Under the pieces are notes generated by a model. It saw only the letters and a program-made list of their open reading frames with translations. It did not search any database and was not told the origin of the DNA. The translations under genes were made by a program, and so were the position numbers. A stretch of DNA of 64,000 nt from Senegalia massiliensis (lineage in GTDB: Bacteria > Bacillota > Clostridia > Tissierellales > SIT17). Positions 8,722 through 17,796 of the stretch are shown piece after piece; position 1 is the first letter of the stretch; each line of letters opens with the position of its first letter. The stretch spans positions 1-64,000 of the forward strand of contig NZ_QXXA01000006.1 of assembly GCF_009911265.1 (NCBI RefSeq), written 5' to 3'.

Positions 8722-9077
8722 AAATATACTTCTATCTCTCTTCTATCGAAGCTAAATATCCCTTCTTTTTCATATAGATTCAAATTGTTAATATCTATAG
8801 AATGGATCAAGTTTTTATCTTCAATAAATAAATCATATATATTAGTTAAGTCCATTTTTTTAGGTCTATTTTCAAATGATAGTTCTAAAAATAATTTAGA
8901 TAAACTCTGTACAATATATACATCATATTTGCTAAATATAGTATCTCCACAACCTTCACATATTAATGCTCTAACTCCATAAAACCTTACTCTATATCTT
9001 CCCCAACCTGCTCTTACATCAGAAATACCTTCTTTTAGTTCTTCACCACATAAAAAACATCTTAACTTATTATTCAT
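8697..9077 (-). CDS. YgiT-type zinc-finger protein (possible antitoxin)
   Basis: 126 residues. The N terminus carries two CXXC pairs, C7/C10 (RCFLCGEEL) and C40/C43 (LICEGCGDTIF), around a short beta-rich stretch with GRYRVRFYGV, the layout of a YgiT/MqsA-like zinc domain. The rest is helical, with no clear XRE-type helix-turn-helix. Its start overlaps the end of the upstream DUF4258 gene by 8 nt, so they are translationally coupled, as in toxin-antitoxin modules where a DUF4258 or MqsR-like protein pairs with a zinc-finger partner. The toxin-antitoxin role is an inference. Confidence 0.65.
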   Translation of the reverse strand: MNNKLRCFLCGEELKEGISDVRAGWGRYRVRFYGVRALICEGCGDTIFSKYDVYIVQSLSKLFLELSFENRPKKMDLTNIYDLFIEDKNLIHSIDINNLNLYEKEGIFSFDRREIEVYLNSNIMHA

Positions 9078-9420
9078 CTTCTTCTTTCCTCCTCATAATT
9101 CCATCTACCATTTCCCATACATCTTCTTTGAAATGACAAACTGATATTACTAAAGGCGGTATTGCTAAAGCAACTACAGAATAATATTTAGGATCTTGTG
9201 ATTTAGGTTGCTGAAATAAAAACTTTATATCTTTACCATGATATTGTTTTTCTATAGGATCTCCAAGTGAAGCACTTCCCTCTACATCTTCAACTTCTAT
9301 TCCCCTTTGACACATTCTCTCTATGGCATGCTTACTATAATATAAAGAATCTCTTTTTGTAGATTCAATTATATAATCTTGTTCATTCCTAAATTCTTTT
9401 TTTACTAAATCTAATTCCAC
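9070..9420 (-). CDS. DUF4258 family protein (possible toxin)
   Basis: A 116-residue protein with YSKHAIERMCQRGIEVEDVE near residue 28, the typical opening of DUF4258 (S-HA-ERM--RGI), followed by a beta-rich body ending in ALAIPPLVISVCHF. DUF4258 is related to RelE/MqsR-type RNase folds and is often paired with a zinc-finger or antitoxin partner. It is the first gene of the pair, directly upstream of the YgiT-like gene. No classical catalytic set can be assigned by eye. Confidence 0.65.
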   Translation of the reverse strand: MELDLVKKEFRNEQDYIIESTKRDSLYYSKHAIERMCQRGIEVEDVEGSASLGDPIEKQYHGKDIKFLFQQPKSQDPKYYSVVALAIPPLVISVCHFKEDVWEMVDGIMRRKEEDE

Positions 9421-9592
9421 TTTAAGATTCTCCTTTCTTTAGCATAAGTTAATTTTATACTATTATTAAAACTAATACAATATTACGGATTAATATAAAT
9501 TGGCTAATCTTATCAATCACCAACTCAAAAAATCTACATATAATATATTAGAAACAAACTTACTTACATTATTTCTAAAGGAGGATTTAAAA

Positions 9593-9700
9593 ATGTCAGA
9601 AGTAAAAGGTGTTGGAAAAATATTTAAAGAAATTGACACTGAATTGTTATTCTTCTTTCTACTTTTAGTTATTTTATTCAGTTACAACAGCACATATTAA
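9593..9700 (+). CDS. YjcZ-like tiny hydrophobic peptide, copy 1
   Basis: A 35-residue peptide: a short polar head (MSEVKGVGKIFKEID), then TELLFFFLLLVILFSYNSTY. The ELLFFFLLLV-LF core is shared with the next gene and resembles the YjcZ-type mini-proteins made during sporulation in Bacilli and Clostridia. Strong AAAGGAGG at 9577-9584 upstream of the ATG. The stop is 13 nt before the next start, so the two are one operon. Confidence 0.65.
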   Translation: MSEVKGVGKIFKEIDTELLFFFLLLVILFSYNSTY

Positions 9701-9713
9701 AGGGGGTGAGGTA

Positions 9714-9794
9714 ATGTCTTGTTACGGAAAGGGCGTAGATTCTGAATTGTTATTCTTCTTCCTACTTTTAGTAGTACTATTCTGCTACTGCTAA
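9714..9794 (+). CDS. YjcZ-like tiny hydrophobic peptide, copy 2
   Basis: A 26-residue peptide, MSCYGKGVDSELLFFFLLLV then VLFCYC, preceded by GGGGGTGAGG. It shares the (S/T)ELLFFFLLLV core with copy 1 but has a shorter, cysteine-containing head and tail. Presence of two near-identical cores in tandem with good ribosome binding sites and a terminator makes translation likely. The sporulation link is from family resemblance only. Confidence 0.68.
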   Translation: MSCYGKGVDSELLFFFLLLVVLFCYC

Positions 9795-9814
9795 TTCAAA
9801 TAAATAGAGGAATT

Positions 9815-9842
9815 AAAAATATGGGCATATGCCCATATTTTT
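9815..9842. terminator. Bidirectional palindromic terminator
   Basis: A perfect 28-bp palindrome (AAAAATATGGGCAT mirrored) between the convergent mini-peptide operon and the ABC importer operon, with T runs both ways. Confidence 0.88.
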
Positions 9843-10590
9843 AATTTTTAATTTTTTGTACCTTAACCCATTTACATAATCTGTTTTCTATTATATCAAT
9901 TAATCTAAAGATTCCAAAGCCCATTATGCTCAAAGCCAATATTCCACTAAACATTTCTAAATAGTCTACGGTTATCCATTTATTCATTATAAAATAACCT
10001 ATTCCATATTCAGTAGCAAAGTTCTCTGCATAAAATAGTACAGCAATACTTGTACCAATACTTATTCTTAAAGCAGTTATTATATTAGGCATTACTCCTG
10101 GTATTATCATATGTCTATATATTTGATAATTAGAAAGTCCTAATGATCTTACTGAATAAAATAATTCATTAGATAATTCTTTTACTCCATCTCTAGTAGT
10201 TACGATAATTGGAAATATGATTATTACTATTATTAAAACTATTTTTGACAAATCCCCAATGCCCAATAATATCATAAAAACTGGTAAAAAAGCTATTTTA
10301 GGTACAGGATATAAAATATAAATTATTGGTGTAATTAATTTATCTATTTTATTATTCATTCCTGTAACTAGTCCAATTGTTACTCCAACAATTAAGGCTA
10401 TTGAGATAGCTATAAATATTCTAAAAAGACTTATTAATATATGTTTAGATAATGTCATAGGAAATAATTTTATAAAGGTTATAATAGTATCATGAGGACT
10501 AGGAACTACAGATAAGTCTACTATAAAATAAATTATATACCAAAATAATAGAATTATTGTTATAGCATAAATATTTTTACTGTTTTTCAT
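9841..10590 (-). CDS. ABC transporter permease (SsuC/TauC type)
   Basis: 249 residues with about six membrane helices and the permease coupling loop EAA-like motif around ELFYSVRSLGLSNYQIYRHMIIPGVMPNI. This is the membrane part of an importer of the nitrate/sulfonate/taurine/thiamine-precursor class. Its start overlaps the ATPase gene by 14 nt. Together with the ATPase and the lipoprotein it makes a complete importer; substrate cannot be told from sequence. Confidence 0.85.
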   Translation of the reverse strand: MKNSKNIYAITIILLFWYIIYFIVDLSVVPSPHDTIITFIKLFPMTLSKHILISLFRIFIAISIALIVGVTIGLVTGMNNKIDKLITPIIYILYPVPKIAFLPVFMILLGIGDLSKIVLIIVIIIFPIIVTTRDGVKELSNELFYSVRSLGLSNYQIYRHMIIPGVMPNIITALRISIGTSIAVLFYAENFATEYGIGYFIMNKWITVDYLEMFSGILALSIMGFGIFRLIDIIENRLCKWVKVQKIKN

Positions 10591-11320
10591 AATATCTATC
10601 CTCTTCTAAAAGTTTCCTTACTCTTAAACACATTTCATAAAATTCCATCTGATTTCTTGATTGTTCTACACCAAAATAAGGATTATTTATTATACTTTTA
10701 ACATTTCCATGATTCATAATAACAATTTTTTGTCCTAAAAATACTGCTTCTTCTATATTATGAGTTACAGAAACTATAGTTAAAGGTTTATTTTTATATA
10801 TTTTAAGTACAAGATTTTGTAATTTTTCCTTTGTCATCTGATCTAATGCAGAAGTTGGTTCATCCATTAATAACAAGTCAGGGTTTATAGCTAAGGCTCT
10901 ACATATACCTACTCGTTGACTTTGTCCACCACTTAATTCTATAGGATATTTATCTTTATAATCATATATTGATAACTCCTTTAATATACTTTCAACCTTA
11001 TCATTTATTTTTTCCTTAACTACCCCTCTAGCTTTTAGTCCTAAAGCTACATTATCCCATACAGTTTTCCATGGTAATAATCCATGATTTTGAAGTATAA
11101 CAGCAGTATTTTTTCTAATACCATTATTTTTAATTCCATCTATATATATACTTCCTTTGTCAGGAAAAACTAGACCAGCAAGAGAATATAGTAATGTTGT
11201 TTTACCACAACCAGAAGCACCTATTATAGCACAAGTAGTATTTTTCTCTACAAATAAATTCATCTTATTTATAGCTACTTCATCACCATATTTTACTACT
11301 AAATCTTTAACCTCTATCAT
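10577..11320 (-). CDS. ABC transporter ATP-binding protein (SsuB/TauB type)
   Basis: 247 residues. Walker A GASGCGKTT (near residue 36), Q loop VILQNHGLLPWKTVWDNV, signature LSGGQSQRVGI, Walker B LLLMDEPTSALD and the switch histidine SVTHNIEEA are all intact. The Q-loop context LLPW is typical of the nitrate/sulfonate/taurine importer ATPases. It overlaps the upstream lipoprotein gene by one base and the downstream permease by 14. Confidence 0.9.
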   Translation of the reverse strand: MIEVKDLVVKYGDEVAINKMNLFVEKNTTCAIIGASGCGKTTLLYSLAGLVFPDKGSIYIDGIKNNGIRKNTAVILQNHGLLPWKTVWDNVALGLKARGVVKEKINDKVESILKELSIYDYKDKYPIELSGGQSQRVGICRALAINPDLLLMDEPTSALDQMTKEKLQNLVLKIYKNKPLTIVSVTHNIEEAVFLGQKIVIMNHGNVKSIINNPYFGVEQSRNQMEFYEMCLRVRKLLEEDRYYEKQ

Positions 11321-12222
11321 TAATCCAAAAACTTCCCTTCTACCATATCATCATATTCAATGTTTATCTTTTTATCATTCACTTTTTCAACCCATTGAAT
11401 GACTTTATTCATATATTCAGAAGAAGGTAATCTAGCCATATGATATTCAGGCATATCAATACTATCTATTATTTCAGGATTTAATTCTAATTTCTCTATT
11501 AATATTCTCCTAGATTCTTTTTCATTTTCTTTAATATATTTTACTCCTTTATTGTATGCTCTATGAAATTTTGATATAGCTTTTTCCTTCTCAGAAATTG
11601 CATCATAAGTAAATACCATTGCTTCAGGTGTGAATTCTTCTTCATTTTCATATACTCTCTTCTCTAATCCTCCTAATTCACCCATAGATGCCATAGGCTC
11701 GGGAATTATTGCCATATCCATATTTCCTGACTTAATCATTTCTAAACGAGTAGGGATCTCAGGTATAAATATCTTATTCATTTTATATTTAGAAGATAAA
11801 TATTGTTCAGATAAGAAATTAGATACGCTTACCTCCATCATACCTATATCAATAGTTTCTTTTTCTTCAAACCCTTTCTTTACTAGGAACGGAAACTTTC
11901 CATCTGTACTAGTAGTTATTTTTATCTTAAAATCATTATTAACATTATTAACAAAAGCAATAAGATCTGTCATAGCTCCATCTAATTGCCCACTCTGTAA
12001 TGCACTTTCTCTATTAACTGCATTTGTATATACTTTTATATCCATATCTAAATTTTCTTGTTCAAAATATCCCATTTCTTCAGCTACAAATATTGGAGCT
12101 GAATCAACTGCTGGCATTACTCCTATTTTTAATGATGAAATTTCATCCTCATCATTATTACATCCTATAATACTAAATACAATACTAGTAATTAATAAAA
12201 TCATTAATATTTTTTTACTCAT
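11320..12222 (-). CDS. ABC substrate-binding lipoprotein (NMT1/SsuA-like)
   Basis: 300 residues. A lipoprotein signal (MSKKILMILLITSIVFSIIGC, lipid cysteine C21) is followed by an NMT1/SsuA-like binding domain: LKIGVMPAVDSAPIFVAEEMGYFEQE, then GQLDGAMTDLIAFV and MDMAIIPEPMA. It captures the ligand outside the membrane for the permease and ATPase encoded downstream. Family members bind thiamine precursors, sulfonates, nitrate or riboflavin-type ligands. No riboswitch is visible upstream, so the ligand is undetermined. First gene of the operon, divergent from the UbiA gene. Confidence 0.85.
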   Translation of the reverse strand: MSKKILMILLITSIVFSIIGCNNDEDEISSLKIGVMPAVDSAPIFVAEEMGYFEQENLDMDIKVYTNAVNRESALQSGQLDGAMTDLIAFVNNVNNDFKIKITTSTDGKFPFLVKKGFEEKETIDIGMMEVSVSNFLSEQYLSSKYKMNKIFIPEIPTRLEMIKSGNMDMAIIPEPMASMGELGGLEKRVYENEEEFTPEAMVFTYDAISEKEKAISKFHRAYNKGVKYIKENEKESRRILIEKLELNPEIIDSIDMPEYHMARLPSSEYMNKVIQWVEKVNDKKINIEYDDMVEGKFLD

Positions 12223-12343
12223 ATATTTCTCTCCTCTATGATAATTTTAAAACACATAATCTATTTTATAACTTATAAATATATTTGGCAATAATGTATC
12301 AATTACTTTATAATATATTTAGCACTAAAAAAGGAGGCATAAT

Positions 12344-13267
12344 ATGATTAATTCTAAAACCATTACAACAAATATTAATAAAAAAAATATTAAAGATATC
12401 TGGATTGCTTCAAGACCTTTATCTTTAACACTAGCTTTATATTCTACTACATTAGGTATTGTAATTGCATATAATGAAGGATACTTATTTAAATCTGAGT
12501 TTATAGTTATAGATATATGGAAAATATTTTTAGTAACTATTGCTGGATTACTTATACAAACTGCAACTAATTTTATAAATGATTTTTTTGAATGTGAATA
12601 TAAATATAGAGAACAAAGTGATATCAAATATAATTTTTTAGGTAAACAAAGAACCAAATTTGATATATTAATATTTTTATTAGGAATTGGATGCTTTCTT
12701 ATAACTATGGGAATTGGCCTTTATATAATGCTAATCTCTACACCTAAACTTATAATAATAGGATTAATAGGAGTTATAGGAGGATATTCATATACTGGAG
12801 AACCTATAGTTTATAAAAAAAGAGGACTAGGAACTCCTTTATCATTTATTTTAATGGGACCATTAATGGTATTTGGAAGTTATTTAGTTTTTTCTAAAAA
12901 CTTTTCATTAAATCCAATAATTATAGGACTTCCAGTTAGTTTAATGATACCTTTGCTAATGATGAGTAATGAAATAAGAGACTATAAAAGAGATAAATCT
13001 CTGGGTATAAATACTTTAACAGTAAGAATGGGGTATAAATTCGGGAAAATATTATTTATAACTTTATTAGTCTTATCTTATAGTTTAACTACCTTATATG
13101 TATTATTAAATATTTTGCCAATATGGACTTTATTTATATATTTAACCATACCTTTAGCTATAAAATCATATAAAAATGTATCCGTATCAAAAAAAGAAGG
13201 TGTCCCTATCACAAATAAACTCCATCTTATATTTGGATTAATAACTATAATTTCATTAATTGTATAA
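12344..13267 (+). CDS. UbiA family prenyltransferase (MenA-like)
   Basis: 307 residues with about eight helices. The first aspartate-rich site is NDFFECE (near residue 76, a variant of NDxxD) and the second is NEIRDYKRDK (near residue 208), as in MenA-like UbiA enzymes that attach a polyprenyl chain to an aromatic acceptor in the membrane. No other menaquinone genes are nearby, so the acceptor is unknown. GGAGG at 12332-12336 fits the ATG. Divergent from the ABC importer across about 120 bp. Confidence 0.8.
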   Translation: MINSKTITTNINKKNIKDIWIASRPLSLTLALYSTTLGIVIAYNEGYLFKSEFIVIDIWKIFLVTIAGLLIQTATNFINDFFECEYKYREQSDIKYNFLGKQRTKFDILIFLLGIGCFLITMGIGLYIMLISTPKLIIIGLIGVIGGYSYTGEPIVYKKRGLGTPLSFILMGPLMVFGSYLVFSKNFSLNPIIIGLPVSLMIPLLMMSNEIRDYKRDKSLGINTLTVRMGYKFGKILFITLLVLSYSLTTLYVLLNILPIWTLFIYLTIPLAIKSYKNVSVSKKEGVPITNKLHLIFGLITIISLIV

Positions 13268-13271
13268 AAAT

Positions 13272-13297
13272 AAAGGAATCGCATATGCGATTCCTTT
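13272..13297. terminator. Bidirectional palindromic terminator
   Basis: A perfect 26-bp palindrome, AAAGGAATCGCAT mirrored, between the convergent UbiA and YfcC genes. Confidence 0.88.
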
Positions 13298-13301
13298 ACT
13301 T

Positions 13302-14732
13302 TTATATATTAATATATAATCCCAATATTAAAGCTAATATTGTCATTATAAATATTATCACTAAGAATTTCCATACATATTTTAACCATTTACCATAAGG
13401 TACTCTTCCTATAGCTAAACCACCCATTACAACAGCAGATGTTGGAGTTACTAAGTTAACTATACCTGATGCTGATTGATAAGCTGTTATTACTAATGAT
13501 CTTGCAACATTAGCAAAATCTCCAAGTGGTGCCATAATAGGCATCGATACTGTAGCTAATCCTGATGTTGATGGTATTAAGAATGATAATGGTATATAGA
13601 ATAAATATGTTAAAATTATAAATGGTATACGTCCTGCTTGTGAAAGTGTAGTTTCTCCAGCATGTAGTACTGTAGATGTTATATTACCTGCATTCATTAC
13701 TACAGTTATACCTCTAGAAACACCAACTATTAAAGCAACACCTAAAAGATCTTTAGCTCCTGTTACAAAAGAATCAATAAATTCTTCTTCGCCAAAATCA
13801 TCTTCACCAAATGCATGTATAAAGCCTATTATAATTGCTGCTACCAAGAATAACGCTGTCAATTCTGGGAACCACCACCATAACGTAGGAATTGCTTCCA
13901 CTCCAAAATCTTCTAATGGTAGTACACCATAAATCATTGTAGCAAATGTAAGTGCAAATAAAACTAATATAAATAATCTTTTGCCTGTTAGTTCTGGAAA
14001 TTCACCTTCATCTTTTTTACCTAAGAAATATTCTTTATTGCTTTCTCCCATATCTGCAACAAGAGATTTAGAAGGATCATCTTTAACTTTTTTAGCATAT
14101 CTAGTAGTATAAAGGATAGCTAAAATTAATCCTGCTACTAACATAATAAGTCTTATAAGTATTCCTTTACCTAATGCAACATCTGCAAAACCTGAAGCTA
14201 TTCCTGTTGCAAATGGATTTACTGTAGAACCAAGTACTCCGACACCAGCACCTAGTAATATGACTGATACTCCAGTAACAGCATCATATCCAGCTGCTAT
14301 AAATACCGGTATTATTAAAGGATAGAATGCTATAGTTTCTTCTGCCATTCCATAAGTACTTCCACCTAAAGAGAAAAGAGCCATAAGTATAATTATCATC
14401 CAACTTTCTCTTCCTTTGAAGGTTTCAACTACTTTTGCAATACCCGCATCAATAGCTCCCGTTTTCATAACTACTCCTAAGAATCCACCAATTACAAGTA
14501 CGAATAACGCTACATCTATAGCATCATAAAAACCTCTAATAGGTGCCATCATTACGTCAAATGCTCCTTGTGGTGTAGTTTCTTCTTCTGGTAATTGTTC
14601 ATAGGTTCCTGGAACTGGAGCATCATTTTCTCCTAATTCATATTCACCTGCAGGAACAATCCAGGTTAAAATAGCTACTACTATTATGATTGCTACAAGA
14701 ATTGTGTATGCCGTAGGCATTTTAAACTTCAT
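13302..14732 (-). CDS. YfcC family transporter
   Basis: 476 residues starting MKFKMPTAYTILVAIIIVV, using the ATG at 14730-14732 that follows AAAGGAGTGATTAC; an upstream in-frame ATG at 14777 would add 15 residues and lacks a good site. The N-terminal WIVPAGEYE, the segment STYGMAEETIAFYPLIIPV, and SGLATVSMPIMAPLGDF mark the YfcC/DcuC-like carrier family (C4-dicarboxylate anaerobic carrier clan). Such proteins are thought to take up amino acids, peptides or dicarboxylates. Substrate unknown. Confidence 0.85.
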   Translation of the reverse strand: MKFKMPTAYTILVAIIIVVAILTWIVPAGEYELGENDAPVPGTYEQLPEEETTPQGAFDVMMAPIRGFYDAIDVALFVLVIGGFLGVVMKTGAIDAGIAKVVETFKGRESWMIIILMALFSLGGSTYGMAEETIAFYPLIIPVFIAAGYDAVTGVSVILLGAGVGVLGSTVNPFATGIASGFADVALGKGILIRLIMLVAGLILAILYTTRYAKKVKDDPSKSLVADMGESNKEYFLGKKDEGEFPELTGKRLFILVLFALTFATMIYGVLPLEDFGVEAIPTLWWWFPELTALFLVAAIIIGFIHAFGEDDFGEEEFIDSFVTGAKDLLGVALIVGVSRGITVVMNAGNITSTVLHAGETTLSQAGRIPFIILTYLFYIPLSFLIPSTSGLATVSMPIMAPLGDFANVARSLVITAYQSASGIVNLVTPTSAVVMGGLAIGRVPYGKWLKYVWKFLVIIFIMTILALILGLYINI

Positions 14733-14885
14733 GTAATCACTCCTTTGTGTTTTTTCTACATTTATAATTATACCCAAGTAGCTTAATTATAATCCTAGTA
14801 AATATTTATTAGTCGTAAGGATTGATAATAAAATATCAATAGGTATATAAAATGTATAAATTTATTTTAAATAAATAAACTTAAA

Positions 14886-14917
14886 ATGTATGTTACATTT
14901 ATAAATGTAACATACAT
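14886..14917 (-). terminator. Perfect 32-bp palindrome after the MATE gene
   Basis: ATGTATGTTACATTTA followed by its exact complement; on the minus strand it is followed by TTTTAAGTTTATTTATTT, so it can end the MATE transcript. It also lies upstream of yfcC, where it could be a binding site. Confidence 0.65.
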
Positions 14918-14960
14918 AGCTTTATTACACAACCGTTATTTTTTTACTTTTTCTAAATAT

Positions 14961-16355
14961 TTATTTCTTCGTTGTATCTTTATACATATTTTGTTCAAGG
15001 TTAATCTTTGGATAAATAAACTTTTTAAGAATAATTATAAACCATATCATAAGAAATACACCTTTAAATACACTACTTATACTTATACTCCACCATACAC
15101 CCTTAAGACCTAATAAATCATCAGAAGATAAAATCATAGCAAAAGGAACTCTAAGTCCTGTAAGTATTATTCCCACTAAAGATGGTGGTAATGTTCTACC
15201 AAGACCATTAAATGCTCCTGTAGTTGCTATTTCTATAGTCATAAATATTTGAGATACTCCTAATATTCTTAAATATATTACTCCTTCTGCTATAACATCT
15301 TTTTCAATAAAAAATTGTTTCATTATAATTTCCCCACCAAAAATCAATATTACTGTAGCAAAAACACCTATAACTCCAACCATTAAAAGACCAGTAAAGT
15401 ATCCTTCTTTTATCCTTTTAAACTTTTCAGATCCATAATTCTGGCCTACAAAGGCAGATAATGCAGATGAAAATCCTCCTGCTGTCATCCATGAAATAGC
15501 TTCGATTTGTGATCCTACCTTTTGTACTGCAATAGGACCAGCGCCAAATCCTGCAAGTATTCTAGCTATAAGCATAGAAAAAAAGGTAAATAAACCACTT
15601 TGAATAGCAGGAGGCATGCCCATTTTAGTAATTTTTTTAATATATGTAATTTCTATGTTTTTTAAAAATTTAATATCATTAAATATTTCAATTCTACCTT
15701 TTATGCTATATATAAATAATATTGTAACTAACATTTGAGATACAATAGTAGCTATTGCAGCTCCTTTTACACCAAAACTAATTAAAGGTCCTAATCCAAA
15801 TATAAATAATGGATCCAATATAATATTAGAAATTAATCCTATTATATTTATCTTAAAGGGAGTATTACTATCACCACTACCATTAAAAATAGCAGTAAAC
15901 ACAGGATTTATAAAGTAAAATGGTATGCCAAATGAGATTATCATTAAATAATCTCTTGACATATTGACTACATCTACCTTTGGTAAATCAAAGAATCCTA
16001 TAAGACTATTTCTAAAAAAGAATAATATAAATGCATATATAATACTAAATATAATATTTAATTGTATTGAACTTCTTATATATCCTTTAGCATCTTTTAT
16101 ATGATTTTTACCTATTGATTGTGCTACTCCTACTTCTGCACCAATTTTTGATATTGTTATAAATGCAACAGCAAACCAAGTGAAAAAACCTGCTGTTCCT
16201 ACTGCTGCTACAGAATCGCTACCTAACTTACCTATCCAAAACATATCAGTGATATTATAAGCCATTTGACCAAAAGAAGTAGCCATAATAGGTAATGCTA
16301 ATCCTGTTAAAGCTTTTAAAATATTTCCATCTGTTAATTTTCCTTTTTCTATCAA
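14961..16355 (-). CDS. MATE family efflux transporter
   Basis: 464 residues in the twelve-helix MATE layout. The N terminus reads LALPIMATSFGQMAYNITDMFWIGKLG, typical of the Na+-driven DinF/NorM-related branch, and the second half contains GAGPIAVQKVGSQIEAISW. Exports cationic compounds; substrate unknown. Single gene, closed by the palindrome at 14886-14917. Confidence 0.88.
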   Translation of the reverse strand: MIEKGKLTDGNILKALTGLALPIMATSFGQMAYNITDMFWIGKLGSDSVAAVGTAGFFTWFAVAFITISKIGAEVGVAQSIGKNHIKDAKGYIRSSIQLNIIFSIIYAFILFFFRNSLIGFFDLPKVDVVNMSRDYLMIISFGIPFYFINPVFTAIFNGSGDSNTPFKINIIGLISNIILDPLFIFGLGPLISFGVKGAAIATIVSQMLVTILFIYSIKGRIEIFNDIKFLKNIEITYIKKITKMGMPPAIQSGLFTFFSMLIARILAGFGAGPIAVQKVGSQIEAISWMTAGGFSSALSAFVGQNYGSEKFKRIKEGYFTGLLMVGVIGVFATVILIFGGEIIMKQFFIEKDVIAEGVIYLRILGVSQIFMTIEIATTGAFNGLGRTLPPSLVGIILTGLRVPFAMILSSDDLLGLKGVWWSISISSVFKGVFLMIWFIIILKKFIYPKINLEQNMYKDTTKK

Positions 16356-16430
16356 TTTTTATTCACCTCATAGTATTAATATAAATATATATAATTATAT
16401 TTGTTTTAATATCTTTATACAATATAAATA

Positions 16431-16462
16431 AAAGCTGAGATAATTTAAATTATCTCAGCTTT
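16431..16462 (-). terminator. Terminator after the AGCS symporter gene
   Basis: A perfect 32-bp palindrome, AAAGCTGAGATAATTT mirrored, just after the stop at 16465 and flanked by A/T runs on both sides. Confidence 0.85.
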
Positions 16463-16464
16463 TA

Positions 16465-17796
16465 TTACAATTTGCTTTTCTCAAAATATTTTTTTGTTTC
16501 AAGCACAACTACACTACTTAATCCAATGAGCCCAATCAAGTTTGGTGCTGCCATAAGTGCATTCATTATATCCGCCAAAAACCATACTAATTTAAGTTTA
16601 GCAGTAGCACCTATTACTATTGCTATAACAAAAATTATTCTATAATATTTAATAGATTTACTTCCAAATAAGTATTCTAAACATTTCTCTCCATAATAGC
16701 TCCATCCTAGTATTGTGGAAAATGCAAAGAAGATTATACCAAATGATACTATAAAACCTCCAGGTCCTGGAAGTCCCTTATTAAATGCTTCACTTGTTAA
16801 CTCTGCTCCATTTAACCCAGATGCCCAAGCTCCTGTACTTATTATTACAAGTCCTGTAAATGTACATACTATAATAGTATCTATAAATGTGTCTAGCATA
16901 GCAATAAGACCTTGACTTGCAGGGGATTCAGTTTGAGCAGCTGCTTGTGCTATAGGAGCACTACCAAGTCCAGCTTCATTAGAAAAAACTCCTCTTGAAA
17001 CACCACTTTTTATAGCATACATAACTGTAGAACCAGCAAAACCACCTGCTGCTGCACTTCCCGTAAATGCATCTGAAAAAATAAGCTTAAATGCATTAGG
17101 TAAAGTTTCTATATTAAATAACAATATAACAAAACATCCTAATATATATGCTCCTGCCATAAAAGGTACTAGAACTCCTGTTACTTTTCCTATATTTTTT
17201 ATTCCACCTATTATCACAAGCCCTGTTAAAAGAGCTATTACCAATCCTGTGATTAATGGAGATATATTAAAGCTATTATTTAATGCATCTGCTATAGAAT
17301 TAGATTGTACAGTATTCCCTATTCCAAATGAAGCTATTACAGCAAAAAATGCAAATGTTTTTCCAAGCCATTTCTTCCCTAATCCTTTTTCAATATAATA
17401 CATAGGACCACCGGCTATTTCTCCATCTTCTTTTCTTACTCTATACTTTATCGCAAGAACTGCCTCTGCGTATTTAGTAGCCATACCAAAAAAAGCAGTT
17501 ATCCACATCCAAAATAATGCTCCAGGTCCTCCTGCTGCTATTGCTGTAGCAACCCCAACAATATTACCTGTACCAATTGATGCCGCTAAAGCCGTTGTAA
17601 GAGCTTGAAAAGGAGATATGTCTCCTTCATTATCACTTTTTGAGAATAAACTTTTAAATGATGCACGGAACTTAAATAATTGTATTAATTTTAATTTAAC
17701 ACTTAAAAATATACCAGTACCTAATAATAATATGAGTAATGGAGTACCCCATAAGAAATCACTAATATTCTTTAAAATCTCTGAAAATAAATCCAT
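16465..17796 (-). CDS. Sodium:alanine/glycine symporter (AGCS family)
   Basis: 443 residues. Family hallmarks are ALAASIGTGNIVGVATAIAAGGPGALFWMW near the N terminus, EIAGGPMYYIEKGLG, SNEAGLGSAPIAQAAAQT and GWSYYGEKCLEYLFG. It brings in alanine or glycine with Na+. Upstream sequence shows no glycine riboswitch. CCTCC complement (GGAGG) precedes the ATG. Transcribed alone. Confidence 0.9.
   Translation of the reverse strand: MDLFSEILKNISDFLWGTPLLILLLGTGIFLSVKLKLIQLFKFRASFKSLFSKSDNEGDISPFQALTTALAASIGTGNIVGVATAIAAGGPGALFWMWITAFFGMATKYAEAVLAIKYRVRKEDGEIAGGPMYYIEKGLGKKWLGKTFAFFAVIASFGIGNTVQSNSIADALNNSFNISPLITGLVIALLTGLVIIGGIKNIGKVTGVLVPFMAGAYILGCFVILLFNIETLPNAFKLIFSDAFTGSAAAGGFAGSTVMYAIKSGVSRGVFSNEAGLGSAPIAQAAAQTESPASQGLIAMLDTFIDTIIVCTFTGLVIISTGAWASGLNGAELTSEAFNKGLPGPGGFIVSFGIIFFAFSTILGWSYYGEKCLEYLFGSKSIKYYRIIFVIAIVIGATAKLKLVWFLADIMNALMAAPNLIGLIGLSSVVVLETKKYFEKSKL

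Noticed and set aside
11630-12241. 203-codon open frame opposite the substrate-binding lipoprotein
   Set aside because: Serine/isoleucine-rich composition typical of an antisense frame; the minus-strand gene has a lipobox and a binding-domain pattern.
11320-12343. Thiamine riboswitch before the NMT1-type importer
   Set aside because: No TPP-type conserved CTGAGA or related core in the 120-bp leader.
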